A DNA stretch of 64,000 nucleotides, from assembly GCA_052034005.1 (NCBI GenBank), contig JBPOJB010000009.1:62001-126000 (forward strand), given 5' to 3'. The notes below the pieces were generated by a model. It made no database searches, had not been told where the DNA came from, and saw nothing but the letters and a program-made list of their open reading frames with translations. Below are positions 44,230 through 53,767 of the stretch, in pieces; positions within the stretch are counted from its first letter, which is position 1; each line of letters starts with the position of its first letter. A program made the translations under genes and the position numbers. Source of the DNA: JAAYDI01 sp052034005. GTDB taxonomy: Bacteria > Planctomycetota > Planctomycetia > Pirellulales > Pirellulaceae.

Positions 44230-47200
44230 ATGAGCGCGGGGGATGCTCAGTCGGATCGTGATCCGCTGCCCCTGGACATCCAGCAGTTGCTCGACCGGGT
44301 ACGCGACGAGTTCGCGCGCGCGTGGCAGCCAGGCGCGGCGGTGCGCATTGAGGAATACCTGGACCGCGTGCCGAGCGCGTGGCGGGCGCGGCTCCTGAAA
44401 GAACTGCTGGTGGTCGAGTTCAACCTCTGCCACACCGGTGCGTCGACGCTGGACATTGGTGTATACCGCCAGCGTTTTCCCGGCTATGACGACGTGGTCC
44501 GTGCGGCGCTGACTCAGCACGAACGGCGCGAGGGTGCTGCGATTGCCGATGACGCGGAGCAGTCGGCGCGTAACGAGGTGGACGAGCAGGCGCAGCCGTT
44601 GCCCGAACGGATCGGGCGTTTTCCGATTCGGCGTCGCTTGGGTAGAGGCGGTTTCGGCGTTGTGTATCTCGCCTACGATCCGGGGCTGGACCGCCTGGTG
44701 GCGCTCAAGGTCTCGCGGCCTGAACTGCTCGCGACGGGCGAGCAACGCGACAGCTTCCTGCACGAAGCGCGCACCACCGCCAAGCTCAAGCATCCGGCCC
44801 TCGTCACCGTCTATGAGGTTCAGCAGGAAGCAGATCAGATCTATATCGTCCAGGAGTACATCGAGGGTCAGAACCTGGCCCAGTGGGCGGCCGCCCAGCC
44901 GCGCTCCTGGGAAGAGATCGCACGGCGGCTGATCGAGATCGCCACCGCCATCGGTTATGTGCATCAGCAGGGGTTCTATCACCGGGATCTCAAACCGGCC
45001 AACATCCTGGTCGACGCTGAGGGACACGCGCACGTGGCCGATTTTGGACTGGCTGTGCACGAAGATGTGCTCCGTCTGCTCAAAGGGCAAGCGTCCGGCA
45101 CGCCGCCCTACATGTCGCCGGAACAGGTGCGGGGCGAGACGCACTGGATCGATGGGCGGTCCGATATCTGGGCGCTGGGGGTGATCCTGTACGAGCTGCT
45201 AGCTGGGCATCGGCCGTTTACCGCCACGAACATGGCGGACCTGTCCGCGGAGATCCAGGAACGGGAGCCGCAACCGCCGCGGATGCGCCGCCCGGATATC
45301 CCGAAGGAACTCGAACGGATCTGCCTCAAGTGTCTGGCCAAACGCCGCGCGCAGCGGTACACGACGGCTCAGGACCTGCTGGAGGATTTGCAGGCTTTCC
45401 TGACCGCCTGTCCGGACTCTGCGCACGCCGGCGAGCCGGAGGGGAGCCCCGGGGCGCAGGTCGAGTCTGGCTCGGGGGTGTCCGCACCAGGCAGCAAGTC
45501 GACGGTTCGTGGAGTGGGAGACAGTACGCCGTGGGTCGCCACGCCCGTGCCGGATTCGAGCGCGCTGCCGTTGAAGATCGTGCCCAAAGGGCTGCGTCCC
45601 TTTGACAAGGAAGACAAGGATTTCTTCCTGGAGCTGCTCCCTGGTCCCCGAGATCGCGATGGCCTACCGGACTCGATCCGGTTCTGGAAGGCGCGTCTGG
45701 AGGAGTTGGAGGCGGAAGCGACCTTCCCGGTGGGCGTGCTATACGGCCCCACCGGCTGCGGCAAGTCGTCGCTGGTCAAGGCCGGCCTGCTGCCGCGCGT
45801 GGCGGCGCACGTGCTGCCGGTTTTCGTGGAAGCCACGCCGCACGATACGGAGCTGCGGCTGCTCAAACAACTGCGGAAGCGTATCCCAGGACTGACGGCC
45901 GACGCGCCGCTGGCCGACGTGTTGACCGAGTTGCGCGAGGGGCATATCAGCGACGATCGAAAGGTGGTTCTGGTGCTCGACCAGTTCGAGCAGTGGCTGC
46001 ATGGTGCGGAGGAATTGGCCGGCAGCGAGCTGGTGTGTGCCCTGCGGCAGTGTGATGGCGCAAACCTGCAGGGCCTGGTTCTGGTACGGAGCGACTTCTG
46101 GATGTCGACCACCCGGTTCATGCAGGCGCTCGAGACTGCGCCGCTGGAGGGAATGAACTCCGAAGCGGTGGATCTGTTCGACCCGACCCATGCCCGCAAG
46201 GTGCTCCGCGCCTTCGGCCTCGCCTACGGCCGGTTGCCCGAGCACGATCTGTCGGCCGAGCAGCAGCGTTTCCTGGATCAGGCCGTTCAGGAGCTGGCCT
46301 ATGACGGCAAGGTGGTCTGCGCGCAGCTGTCGCTGTTTGCCGACATGATGAAGAGCCGCGACTGGACAGCCGACAGTCTGGAGGAAGCGGGCGGCATGTT
46401 AGGTACGACCGTCGTGTTCCTGGATGAAATGTTCACGGCCAAGACCGCGCCGCCGGCTCACCGGGTGCATGCCACCGCGGCGCAGGCCGTGTTGAAGGCG
46501 CTCCTGCCTGAAGTCGGCACTGACATCAAAGAGCAGATGCAGAGCGTCGATCGGCTGCGGAGAGTCTCGGGCTACGCGAACCGCGCGGACGACTATCGCC
46601 GTTTGATCCAGATTCTCGATGCAGAGCTGCGGCTGATCACCCCCTCGGACCCGGAAGGTGACGAAGTGGTGGCAGCCGACGATACAGGTGCTGGACCGCT
46701 AGGAGCCGAGTCTCGATCCGCAGCCAGTCCGCCATCCGGCTGGGCAGGAACCTCGCCCCCGCGCTCCGCATCTTCACGGCCGAGGTGCTACCAGCTGACT
46801 CACGACTATCTCGTCCCCTCGCTGCACGAGTGGCTGTCGCGGAGGCACAAACAGACACGGCGCGGGCGCGCCCAACTCTGGTTGGCGGAGCGTGCCGCGA
46901 TCTGGAATGGTAAACCGGAGCGCCGGAACCTGCCGTCGCTGTTCGAGTTCATCAGCATTCGCGCGCTGACCAAGTCGCGACTTTGGATAGGGCCCGAGCG
47001 GACCATGATGCGGGCCGCGGGACGGTATTACGGATCGTTGGCGGCCGCTGGATTCGTGGCGATCCTCCTGGTCGCCGTCGGGATCCAGCAGTTTTTCGCG
47101 CACGCACGGAGGAAGGCGAATCAGACGATCTTGCAGGAGCAGCGCCGGTCCGTGGTCGCGGCCGTCGACAACCTGCAGAACGGCCAAGGGCCGGCTGTGC

Positions 47201-48816
47201 CGTTGCTGATCCGCGAGCTGCAGCGTCTGCCGCAGGACATGGTCGTGGCGGAACTGCGGACGCGTTTCGACCGCCTGAACGAAGATCGGAGACTGCCGCT
47301 GGCCTACGCGCTGGCCGACCCCGCGTTCGGAAATGCCGACCGGCCGTTCTTGATCGGCGCGATCCCCAGCGCGCCTGTTGAGGAGCGCGACAACATCGTC
47401 GTGGCCCTGACACACGATCGTGAACGGGCTCTGGCGGATCTGAAAAGTGCGGCAGCCGCAGCAACCGCCGAGCAGGACTGGAAACGCAAAACGCGGCTGG
47501 CCACGGTCGCGCTGTGTCTGGGCGACCTGTCGATCGCCGCAGAGATGCTGCAGGCTGAGCCGCCGGTGGTGGAGCCGGACCAGATGGAGCCGCCGCATCG
47601 TGCCGCCTCGCAGGACCGGCCGCCCGATCCCGGCTGGAAGGAAGCCTTGTCCGCGCTGGCCGCCGCGGTGGGATGGCCGCGCTCCCGGCCGCCCGCAACT
47701 GCCTGGGATCCCGTGCAGCGTACGGCGTTCATCGACTGGTTTCCCAAATGGTCCGGGAATGTGGAGGAATTGGTGCCCGTTCTCGAGGCGGCGGAAGACC
47801 CGTCCCTGCTGTCGGGGATGAGTCTGGCCCTGGGCAGCATCCCGGAAGTCACGGCCGACGCCAAGCGCACATGGGGACCCCTGTTCGCACGGTGGCACTC
47901 GCAACACCCGCACGGCGCAGTGCACAGCGCATCCGGTTGGGCTCTGCGCTCGTGGGAACTGACGGTGCCAACCATCGCGCCCGACAACATCGTCAAGAGA
48001 GGATACGGCTGGCAGGTCACGCCGACGGGGCTGACGCTGATCCGGATTCCCGCAGGCCAGATTGAACGGCCGGAGTCGCAGGCGGGAGGCGAGCCGCGCA
48101 GGTTCATCCGCGTCGACCGCGCGTTCTGGATCAGCGACCGGGAGATCACCACCGGCCAGCTCCTGACGTTCCTAGATGATCCGACCGCCGAAAAACCGGT
48201 TGATGCGGCCGAGGTCCGACCGTTCAACAGCGGAGATCCCGCTCGAGCTGCTGCGAATATCAGCTGGTACGACGCGGTGCTGTTCTGCAACTGGCTCAGC
48301 GATCGCGAGGGTCGTCAGCGGTGCTATCGCAAGGAAGGAAAAGAGAGGTTCGGGTTACCCGACAACACGGCCCGTGAGTACGACGTGTGGCAACTCAGCC
48401 TTACGGCCAATGGATATCGCCTGCCTATGGAGAACGAATGGGAGTACGCCTGCCGCGCCCGGACGACGACCGGTTTCTCGTTTGGGGACGACGAGGAACT
48501 GCTCGAGCGATATGGCACCTACGTACGGAACCAACGCAACAACAGTCCGAGCCCCGCGGGCAGCAAGCTGTGCAATGCGTGGGGCCTGTTCGATATGCAT
48601 GGCAACGTGTGGGAGTGCTGTCAGGACTGGTATGAGGAAGGCACCAGCCGGGTATACCGGGGCGGCAGCTGGTTCCACCCTGCGACGTACTGCCAGTCGG
48701 ACTCCCGGAACGGGTGCCATCCCGCCGAACGCAGCTACCACTGGGGTTTCCGCGTGGTCCTGGGCGCGCCTGGCGAGGCGCGGCAGGCGGGTGCAGCCTC
48801 GCCGACGGAGCCCTGA
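44230..48816 (+). CDS. Ser/Thr protein kinase fused to STAND NTPase, TM segment and FGE-sulfatase-like domain
   Basis: A 1528-residue signalling protein. Residues 1-125: helical lead domain (DIQQLLDRVRDEFARAW). Kinase domain about 130-400: P-loop GRGGFG 138-143, Lys160, HRDLKPANIL with catalytic Asp253, DFG Asp271, and the APE-type PPYMSPEQV. Pro/Ser linker, then a STAND-type NTPase with Walker A GPTGCGKS (506-513) and Walker B-like VVLVLDQFEQWL. One transmembrane helix at about 935-956, then an outer region and a C-terminal FGE-sulfatase/SUMF1 fold (about 1264-1515; MENEWEYACRARTTTGFSFG, LFDMHGNVWECCQDWY, YRGGSWFHPATYC). The first catalytic Cys of true FGE (in RGGSWxC) is replaced, so this domain is probably a binding module. 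Start ATG has GGAGGTAGG upstream. Confidence 0.9.
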   Translation: MSAGDAQSDRDPLPLDIQQLLDRVRDEFARAWQPGAAVRIEEYLDRVPSAWRARLLKELLVVEFNLCHTGASTLDIGVYRQRFPGYDDVVRAALTQHERREGAAIADDAEQSARNEVDEQAQPLPERIGRFPIRRRLGRGGFGVVYLAYDPGLDRLVALKVSRPELLATGEQRDSFLHEARTTAKLKHPALVTVYEVQQEADQIYIVQEYIEGQNLAQWAAAQPRSWEEIARRLIEIATAIGYVHQQGFYHRDLKPANILVDAEGHAHVADFGLAVHEDVLRLLKGQASGTPPYMSPEQVRGETHWIDGRSDIWALGVILYELLAGHRPFTATNMADLSAEIQEREPQPPRMRRPDIPKELERICLKCLAKRRAQRYTTAQDLLEDLQAFLTACPDSAHAGEPEGSPGAQVESGSGVSAPGSKSTVRGVGDSTPWVATPVPDSSALPLKIVPKGLRPFDKEDKDFFLELLPGPRDRDGLPDSIRFWKARLEELEAEATFPVGVLYGPTGCGKSSLVKAGLLPRVAAHVLPVFVEATPHDTELRLLKQLRKRIPGLTADAPLADVLTELREGHISDDRKVVLVLDQFEQWLHGAEELAGSELVCALRQCDGANLQGLVLVRSDFWMSTTRFMQALETAPLEGMNSEAVDLFDPTHARKVLRAFGLAYGRLPEHDLSAEQQRFLDQAVQELAYDGKVVCAQLSLFADMMKSRDWTADSLEEAGGMLGTTVVFLDEMFTAKTAPPAHRVHATAAQAVLKALLPEVGTDIKEQMQSVDRLRRVSGYANRADDYRRLIQILDAELRLITPSDPEGDEVVAADDTGAGPLGAESRSAASPPSGWAGTSPPRSASSRPRCYQLTHDYLVPSLHEWLSRRHKQTRRGRAQLWLAERAAIWNGKPERRNLPSLFEFISIRALTKSRLWIGPERTMMRAAGRYYGSLAAAGFVAILLVAVGIQQFFAHARRKANQTILQEQRRSVVAAVDNLQNGQGPAVPLLIRELQRLPQDMVVAELRTRFDRLNEDRRLPLAYALADPAFGNADRPFLIGAIPSAPVEERDNIVVALTHDRERALADLKSAAAAATAEQDWKRKTRLATVALCLGDLSIAAEMLQAEPPVVEPDQMEPPHRAASQDRPPDPGWKEALSALAAAVGWPRSRPPATAWDPVQRTAFIDWFPKWSGNVEELVPVLEAAEDPSLLSGMSLALGSIPEVTADAKRTWGPLFARWHSQHPHGAVHSASGWALRSWELTVPTIAPDNIVKRGYGWQVTPTGLTLIRIPAGQIERPESQAGGEPRRFIRVDRAFWISDREITTGQLLTFLDDPTAEKPVDAAEVRPFNSGDPARAAANISWYDAVLFCNWLSDREGRQRCYRKEGKERFGLPDNTAREYDVWQLSLTANGYRLPMENEWEYACRARTTTGFSFGDDEELLERYGTYVRNQRNNSPSPAGSKLCNAWGLFDMHGNVWECCQDWYEEGTSRVYRGGSWFHPATYCQSDSRNGCHPAERSYHWGFRVVLGAPGEARQAGAASPTEP

Positions 48817-48888
48817 GGCATCGACACCGGGGGGCCCGCGCGTCATCCCGGCTCGGAAACGGTTAGGCTGGTAGACTGAGCCCGGGCG

Positions 48889-48906
48889 GCGCGCGGCGCC
48901 GCGCGC
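48889..48906. repeat. 18-bp perfect GC palindrome
   Basis: GCGCGCGGCGCCGCGCGC between the kinase gene and the glycosidase-like gene. It could form a cruciform or hairpin. It has no T-run, so it is not a standard terminator. Confidence 0.5.
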
Positions 48907-48964
48907 GTGTCGGCCGCAGAATGAGTATCCGCACACACCATCACGATTGGAGGAGGGACTTCGG

Positions 48965-50848
48965 ATGAGAATCAACACGAGATGGCTGCTGATGGTCGGT
49001 TCGCTGGCCGGCGTGGCCGGTTTGATCGCACGGGCCGGCGCGGCGGACGAGCCGGCGCGGCTGCGGCGAGCGGACAGTTTTCTCGGCGTGCACTTCGATT
49101 TCCATGCCCAGGCCACCGACCAGCAGATCGGGCGGCACACCACGCCGGAGATGGTCCAGGCGATTATCGACATGATCCAGCCGGACTTCATCCAGGTGGA
49201 CTGTAAGGGGCACGCCGGGTATTCCAGCTACCCGACCAAGGTGGGAAACCGGGCGGGCAGCTTCGTCGGAGACCCGCTCAAGGTGTGGCGGGAGGTGACG
49301 GCCCAGCGCGGCGTGGCGCTGTACATGCACTATTCGGGCGTCTGGGACAGCAAGGCGGTCCAGGACCATCCCGAGTGGGCGGCGGTCGACCGGGACGGCA
49401 ACCCTGACACGCAGAAGACTTCGGTATTCGGCCCTTACGCCGAGGCCCTGCTGATTCCTCAACTGGTCGAGCTGGCCAACGACTACCATGTCGACGGCGT
49501 GTGGGTGGATGGGGAGTGCTGGGCCACGGTCGTCGACTATGGCGATCGGGCCCGGCAGGCGTTTACGGACCAGACCGGGATCACGCAGTTGCCCCGCGGC
49601 CCGCAGGACCCGCATTGGCTGGAATGGACCGAGTTTCATCGCGAGGCGTTCCGCGGCTACCTGCGGCACTACATCGCCGCGGTGAAGCAGCAGGCGCCCG
49701 CTTTCCAGATTGCGAGCAACTGGGCGTTCTCGGATCACATGCCGGAACCGGTCAGCTGCCCGGTGGACTTCATCTCTGGCGACTACACCCACAACAACAG
49801 CATCGCCGCCGCGCGGTATTCGTCCCGCTTCATGTCGACGCAGGGCGTGCCGTGGGACCTGATGGCCTGGAGCTTCTCCCGGCGCGAAGGCGAATCCGGC
49901 TGGACCCAGAAGACCGCGGTCCAGCTGATGCGTGAGGCGGCCTGCACGCTCTCGCAGGGCGGCGGCTTCCAGGCCTACTACACACAGAAGCGGGACGGCA
50001 GCCTCGACCTGGAGAAACTCCAGTCGATGCAGGAGACCGCCCGGTTCTGCCGCGCACGGCAAGCGGTCAGCTTCCGGTCCCAGGCCGTCCCCCAGGTGGC
50101 TCTGCTGTGCAACACGGCCGCCCATTATCGGCACGCGAGCCAACATAATCTGGGCCTGTTCCCCTGGTCGATGAGCTGGCAACGGCCGATGCTCAACCGC
50201 CTGCTCGAGAACCAGTACTCGGTCGAGGTCTTCGCCACCGCCAACTTGATCCCAGTGCTGCACCGCTACCCGCTGCTGGTGATCTGTGAGTGGGAGTACT
50301 TCGAGCCGGCATTGAAAGACGCCGTCGCCGATTACGTGAACCACGGCGGCCGGCTCCTGCTGGTCGGCGAGACGATCTGGAGCCATTTTGAAGACGCGCT
50401 GGACGGCGCAGCCGTGATCACCGAGACGGTTGACGACCTGCCGCTCACGCAGCTGGAGTTCGGGGCGGGCCGCGTGGCCGTGCTCCGGCAGAACGTGACG
50501 GGCGGCGCCGTGCCCGCGAACGTCGTGCGCCGTGCCGTCGAGTCGCTCGAGCCCCAGTTCTTCGTCCAGGTCAGCGGCTCGCCGCAGGTCGACGTGGCGG
50601 TGCGGACCACGTCCGACGGCCGGTTGGCCGTGCACCTGGTCAACACGTCGGGCGACCACGCGTCGGCGGGCATCATCGAGTCAATTGACCCGGTGGGGCC
50701 GCTGACCGTCTCGATCCGCGCCGACCGCCAGCCGCAGCGCGTGAGCGTGGTGCCGCCCGACCGAGCGCTCGCCTTCCAGTACCAAGACGGCGTGATCCAG
50801 GTCACGCTCGAGAGCCTGGCGATCCACGACGTGATCGTCGTCCAGTGA
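48965..50848 (+). CDS. Secreted glycoside-hydrolase-like TIM-barrel protein
   Basis: A 627-residue protein with a signal peptide (WLLMVGSLAGVAGLIARAGA). Residues about 45-370 resemble the alpha-amylase/alpha-L-fucosidase-like barrel proteins of planctomycetes: FLGVHFDFHAQ, MIQPDFIQVDCKGHAGYSSYPTKVG, then YHVDGVWVDGECW with candidate catalytic acids. A second domain (about 380-530) has a glutamine-amidotransferase-like fold seen as a trimerisation domain in beta-galactosidases (YPLLVICEWEYFEP, VNHGGRLLLVGE). The C-terminus is a small beta domain. It probably acts outside the cytoplasm on a polysaccharide; specificity is unknown. Start ATG has GGAGGAGGG upstream. Confidence 0.7.
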   Translation: MRINTRWLLMVGSLAGVAGLIARAGAADEPARLRRADSFLGVHFDFHAQATDQQIGRHTTPEMVQAIIDMIQPDFIQVDCKGHAGYSSYPTKVGNRAGSFVGDPLKVWREVTAQRGVALYMHYSGVWDSKAVQDHPEWAAVDRDGNPDTQKTSVFGPYAEALLIPQLVELANDYHVDGVWVDGECWATVVDYGDRARQAFTDQTGITQLPRGPQDPHWLEWTEFHREAFRGYLRHYIAAVKQQAPAFQIASNWAFSDHMPEPVSCPVDFISGDYTHNNSIAAARYSSRFMSTQGVPWDLMAWSFSRREGESGWTQKTAVQLMREAACTLSQGGGFQAYYTQKRDGSLDLEKLQSMQETARFCRARQAVSFRSQAVPQVALLCNTAAHYRHASQHNLGLFPWSMSWQRPMLNRLLENQYSVEVFATANLIPVLHRYPLLVICEWEYFEPALKDAVADYVNHGGRLLLVGETIWSHFEDALDGAAVITETVDDLPLTQLEFGAGRVAVLRQNVTGGAVPANVVRRAVESLEPQFFVQVSGSPQVDVAVRTTSDGRLAVHLVNTSGDHASAGIIESIDPVGPLTVSIRADRQPQRVSVVPPDRALAFQYQDGVIQVTLESLAIHDVIVVQ

Positions 50849-51380
50849 GAAGCTACGATCAGGAACTGATCTACGCGAAGGGCTTCGGCTACGCGGATGT
50901 GGCAACCAGGCGTCCCATGACGACCGACACGTTGTTCCACATCGGTTCACAGTCTAAATGGCAGTGATCGTACTCGCCAACTCGATGGACGCTCAGCCCT
51001 ACCTGGGTCAGCCGCGCAGTATTCCTGAGCGCGTGTTCGATTGGGTCGGCCCTGCCATCGCACGAGCGGCCAAGCGAGAAGTTGTCACACCACTTCCACC
51101 GCGTTGGAAACAGATCGAGGGGGCCTATCGCTGCATGTGGGTGGATCTGCATGTCATGGCACTCGAGGACAGGCTGGTGGTGGTGAATCCGAACGAAGAA
51201 GATCCGAAAGCGACGGCGTGGACCTTGCAGCCGATGGAGGGTTGTGATTGGGTGTTCCGCGTCGTTGACGAGCCGGACAGACAACTCGTCGGAGAACAGC
51301 TCTGTTTTGAGCTCGCTCCGGACGGCGAGACTGTAACCGGTGCTGTCATCGGCGCCACACGCTGGGAGCGGCTTCCGTAA
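50846..51380 (+). pseudogene. Remnant of a beta-lactamase-family serine hydrolase
   Basis: The N-terminal piece (GTG 50846 to 50954, overlapping the previous stop) reads YAKGFGYADVATRRPMTTD and TLFHIGSQSK, the region around the SxxK nucleophile of class C beta-lactamase-like hydrolases, then stops. The next piece, ATG 50958 to 51380, in a different frame, encodes 140 residues (VIVLANSMDAQPYLG and a C-terminal beta domain ending GATRWERLP) that look like the family's far C-terminus. About 200-300 central residues, including the YxN and HxG motifs, are missing. The 140-residue part might still be translated but cannot be an enzyme. Confidence 0.75.
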
Positions 51381-51427
51381 GCAAGATGCTGTGCAAGCGG
51401 GCGCGGCGCATGCGTCCGCCCGGCGCG

Positions 51428-52636
51428 CTACGACCCAGCGGTGCCCTGATTCAGCCACACGTCCACCCGGGGCGCGTCCCAGGTGTACGGCTTGGTCACG
51501 ATGTCCAGACGCCCGTCGCCGTCGACGTCGGCCACGCGGGAATCATGGTTGCCGATCCCGACGGACAACTGCTCGGTGTGGAAGTTCCCCTGCCCGTCGC
51601 CGTAGAGGATCCAGGCGGTGCACGCCTCCGCGGGTCCGGGCGTGTGCATCTCCGCACAGAACAGGTCCAGATGGCCGTCACCGTTGATGTCCGCCGCGGC
51701 GAGCGTGTGCCCCGAGCGGACCACGCGGTCGAGCAGCCGACGGCGCTTCCAGGACTGGGCGTCTGTCGGGTCTCCCTGACATTCGATGAACCACAGAGGA
51801 CCGTCGCCGTCGCCCGGGGCGAGCGCGATCTGCGCCACCATGCCCGGCTGGAAATGACCTGCCACGATCCGCCCCGGCTGATCGGCGACCTGGATCGGCT
51901 CGAACCGGTGTCCGCCACGATGTTTGAACCAGTAGATGCCGGCCAGCAGGTCGATCTGGCCGTCACCATCGACGTCGCAGGCCGCCATCCCCTCCTGTTT
52001 GATGGCGGTGGTGACGTGTGATGTGTCGAGGATCTCAATCAGCGGCCAGGTCTCGGCGCGGTGCGGATCGTCCGGGATCGGCGCCAGGAACAGCTTCCGC
52101 GCCCCCTGGTTCCAGAACATCAGCTGCGGCCGGCCGGTTCCCAGGAAATCGGCGACGACCTGGTCGTGGTGTGCGGTTCCGCCACCTCGTTTGATGAGCC
52201 GTCGTGTCCATGGTGTGTGCGGGTCGAAATGAGGCGCGGGGTTCTCGTACCACCAGAGTTCGTCGCTGCCGGCGTCGCCGCCGAGGATCAGGTCCAGGTC
52301 GCCGTCGCCGTCTACGTCGTGCGGCCATCCGCCGGCTTCGGGCCGTTGATGCGTGTCGTCGATGACGTACTTCTCCCAGCCGGCCGCCACGCGCCGCAGC
52401 CAGATGACGGCCGGCGCGCGCGTCCGCTCGGCGATCACGATGTCCGCCGCCCCGCCCCGGTCGATGTCGAAGACGACGCACGCGGTCTGCTGCGTGCCGC
52501 CGTTGGGCACCGGCAGCTCGCCGCTTCTGCTGGACAGGTGTCTCCAGGTCGGAACCGGCGGATCAGCGCCCTGGATCGGTGCGAGGGATACGGCGGCCAG
52601 CAGCGCGCCGAGCGCGCCTGTCGTGAAGGTTCTCAT
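51428..52636 (-). CDS. Secreted FG-GAP/VCBS repeat protein
   Basis: A 402-residue protein with a cleavable signal peptide (MRTFTTGALGALLAAVSLAPIQGA). The body consists of beta-propeller repeats, each with a calcium-binding D-x-D/N-G-D-x-D loop: DVDGDGDLDLI, DVDGDGQIDLL, DINGDGHLDLF, DVDGDGRLDIV. This is the FG-GAP/VCBS class found in secreted planctomycete proteins, thought to mediate adhesion or carbohydrate binding. No catalytic domain is visible. The gene is divergent from the SGNH-hydrolase gene. Confidence 0.88.
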   Translation of the reverse strand: MRTFTTGALGALLAAVSLAPIQGADPPVPTWRHLSSRSGELPVPNGGTQQTACVVFDIDRGGAADIVIAERTRAPAVIWLRRVAAGWEKYVIDDTHQRPEAGGWPHDVDGDGDLDLILGGDAGSDELWWYENPAPHFDPHTPWTRRLIKRGGGTAHHDQVVADFLGTGRPQLMFWNQGARKLFLAPIPDDPHRAETWPLIEILDTSHVTTAIKQEGMAACDVDGDGQIDLLAGIYWFKHRGGHRFEPIQVADQPGRIVAGHFQPGMVAQIALAPGDGDGPLWFIECQGDPTDAQSWKRRRLLDRVVRSGHTLAAADINGDGHLDLFCAEMHTPGPAEACTAWILYGDGQGNFHTEQLSVGIGNHDSRVADVDGDGRLDIVTKPYTWDAPRVDVWLNQGTAGS

Positions 52637-52718
52637 GGTGATGGCTCCTGAAAACAGTCCCGGTGATTCTGCTGTCGATCCATGGCCCCGCTATTGTGGG
52701 GGTGTGCTCGCCGGGCCT

Positions 52719-52748
52719 TTGCGTTACGCGGGGAGCCTGCGTTAGACT
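52719..52748 (+). promoter_or_regulatory. Possible sigma-70 promoter of the SGNH-hydrolase gene
   Basis: TTGCGT (52719-52724), an 18-bp spacer and TAGACT (52743-52748), 53 bp before the ATG at 52802. The match is moderate. Confidence 0.35.
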
Positions 52749-52801
52749 GTGCCCGGTGTCGGTTTTCCTGGCGGCGAATCACTTCCCGAGGAGGTGCGAA
52801 T

Positions 52802-53605
52802 ATGAAATGGCTGTCTTCGATTGTCTGCGCAATAGGGATTACGGCAATGGCTGGAGCGAGTTCTGGGGCCGATGTGATTGATCATACCCGAGTGGACGGC
52901 GTCGCTCGGCTGCCGCGGGCCACGATGGACGCCATCGGCAGGCAGCGGTGGTTTTTCAGCCATGCCTCGGTCGGCGCGAATATGATCAGCGGGATGAATG
53001 ACCTGCACCGCGCGGACCCGCAGCGCTACCAGCTGGTGGTCAGCGGCGTTGACTACAACGGCGGTCAGGAGCGCGCCGATGCGCCGGGCACGACGAAGCC
53101 CGGTACGATCTACGAATGCAACCGCGGCAATCCGGGCTGGTCCAAGAAGCTGGAGATCTTCGACCGTTCGGTTCGTTCTTCCCTCTGGCACCTGTCGAAC
53201 GTCGAAGTCGCCATGGACAAGTTCTGTTATATCGATCAAGAGGCCGACCCGGCCAAGTATCTCGATACGATGGCGGCGTTGGAGAAGGCGTATCCCGACA
53301 CACGATTCGTCTACGTGACGATGCCGCTCACCACCTCCGAGGATGCGGACAACCGTTTGCGCAACCGCTACAACGATGCGGTGCGTCGATTCGCCCGTGC
53401 CCATGGCAAGCTGCTGTTCGACATCGCTGACATTGAGTCTCATGACCCGCGCGGCCAGGCCACCACATTTACGCACGACGGTACGAGATACCAGAAGCTC
53501 TTTGACGGTTACTCGGACGACGGTGGACACCTGAATGCAGCCGGTCAGAAGCGCGTTGCGTTAGGCTGGTACGCGGTGGGCGCGGCGATCGTCAACGCGC
53601 GTTAA
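52802..53605 (+). CDS. Secreted SGNH/GDSL-hydrolase-like protein
   Basis: A 267-residue exported protein (signal MKWLSSIVCAIGITAMAGASSGA). RWFFSHASVGANM looks like a block I with Ser in a His-Ala-Ser context, and the C-terminal DDGGHLNAAGQKRVALGWYA is a block V with Asp and His of the triad. The fold and layout (a central RFVYVTMPLTTSEDADN) fit SGNH/GDSL esterases, which deacetylate carbohydrates among other substrates. The nucleophile position is atypical, so enzymatic activity is inference. Start ATG has GAGGAGG 8 nt upstream. Confidence 0.7.
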   Translation: MKWLSSIVCAIGITAMAGASSGADVIDHTRVDGVARLPRATMDAIGRQRWFFSHASVGANMISGMNDLHRADPQRYQLVVSGVDYNGGQERADAPGTTKPGTIYECNRGNPGWSKKLEIFDRSVRSSLWHLSNVEVAMDKFCYIDQEADPAKYLDTMAALEKAYPDTRFVYVTMPLTTSEDADNRLRNRYNDAVRRFARAHGKLLFDIADIESHDPRGQATTFTHDGTRYQKLFDGYSDDGGHLNAAGQKRVALGWYAVGAAIVNAR

Positions 53606-53767
53606 GCGCGCCGCGGCGGCAGGATCCGGGAGCCGATATGGGCTCGGACGGAGGCCTGGGCTTCGCCGTGCGCGTTACGCTGCGGGCATTCCATACCGTT
53701 CGACGCGGTTCCGGTGTCGGCGCCTGGTCAGCTGGTACTGCAGAGCTGCGATGGACGGCCGCCGACG

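Noticed and set aside
48001..48816. FGE-like domain as the activating enzyme for the nearby sulfatase
   Set aside because: The first catalytic Cys position of formylglycine-generating enzyme is Phe here (RGGSWFHP), and the domain is attached to a kinase, so catalysis is unlikely.
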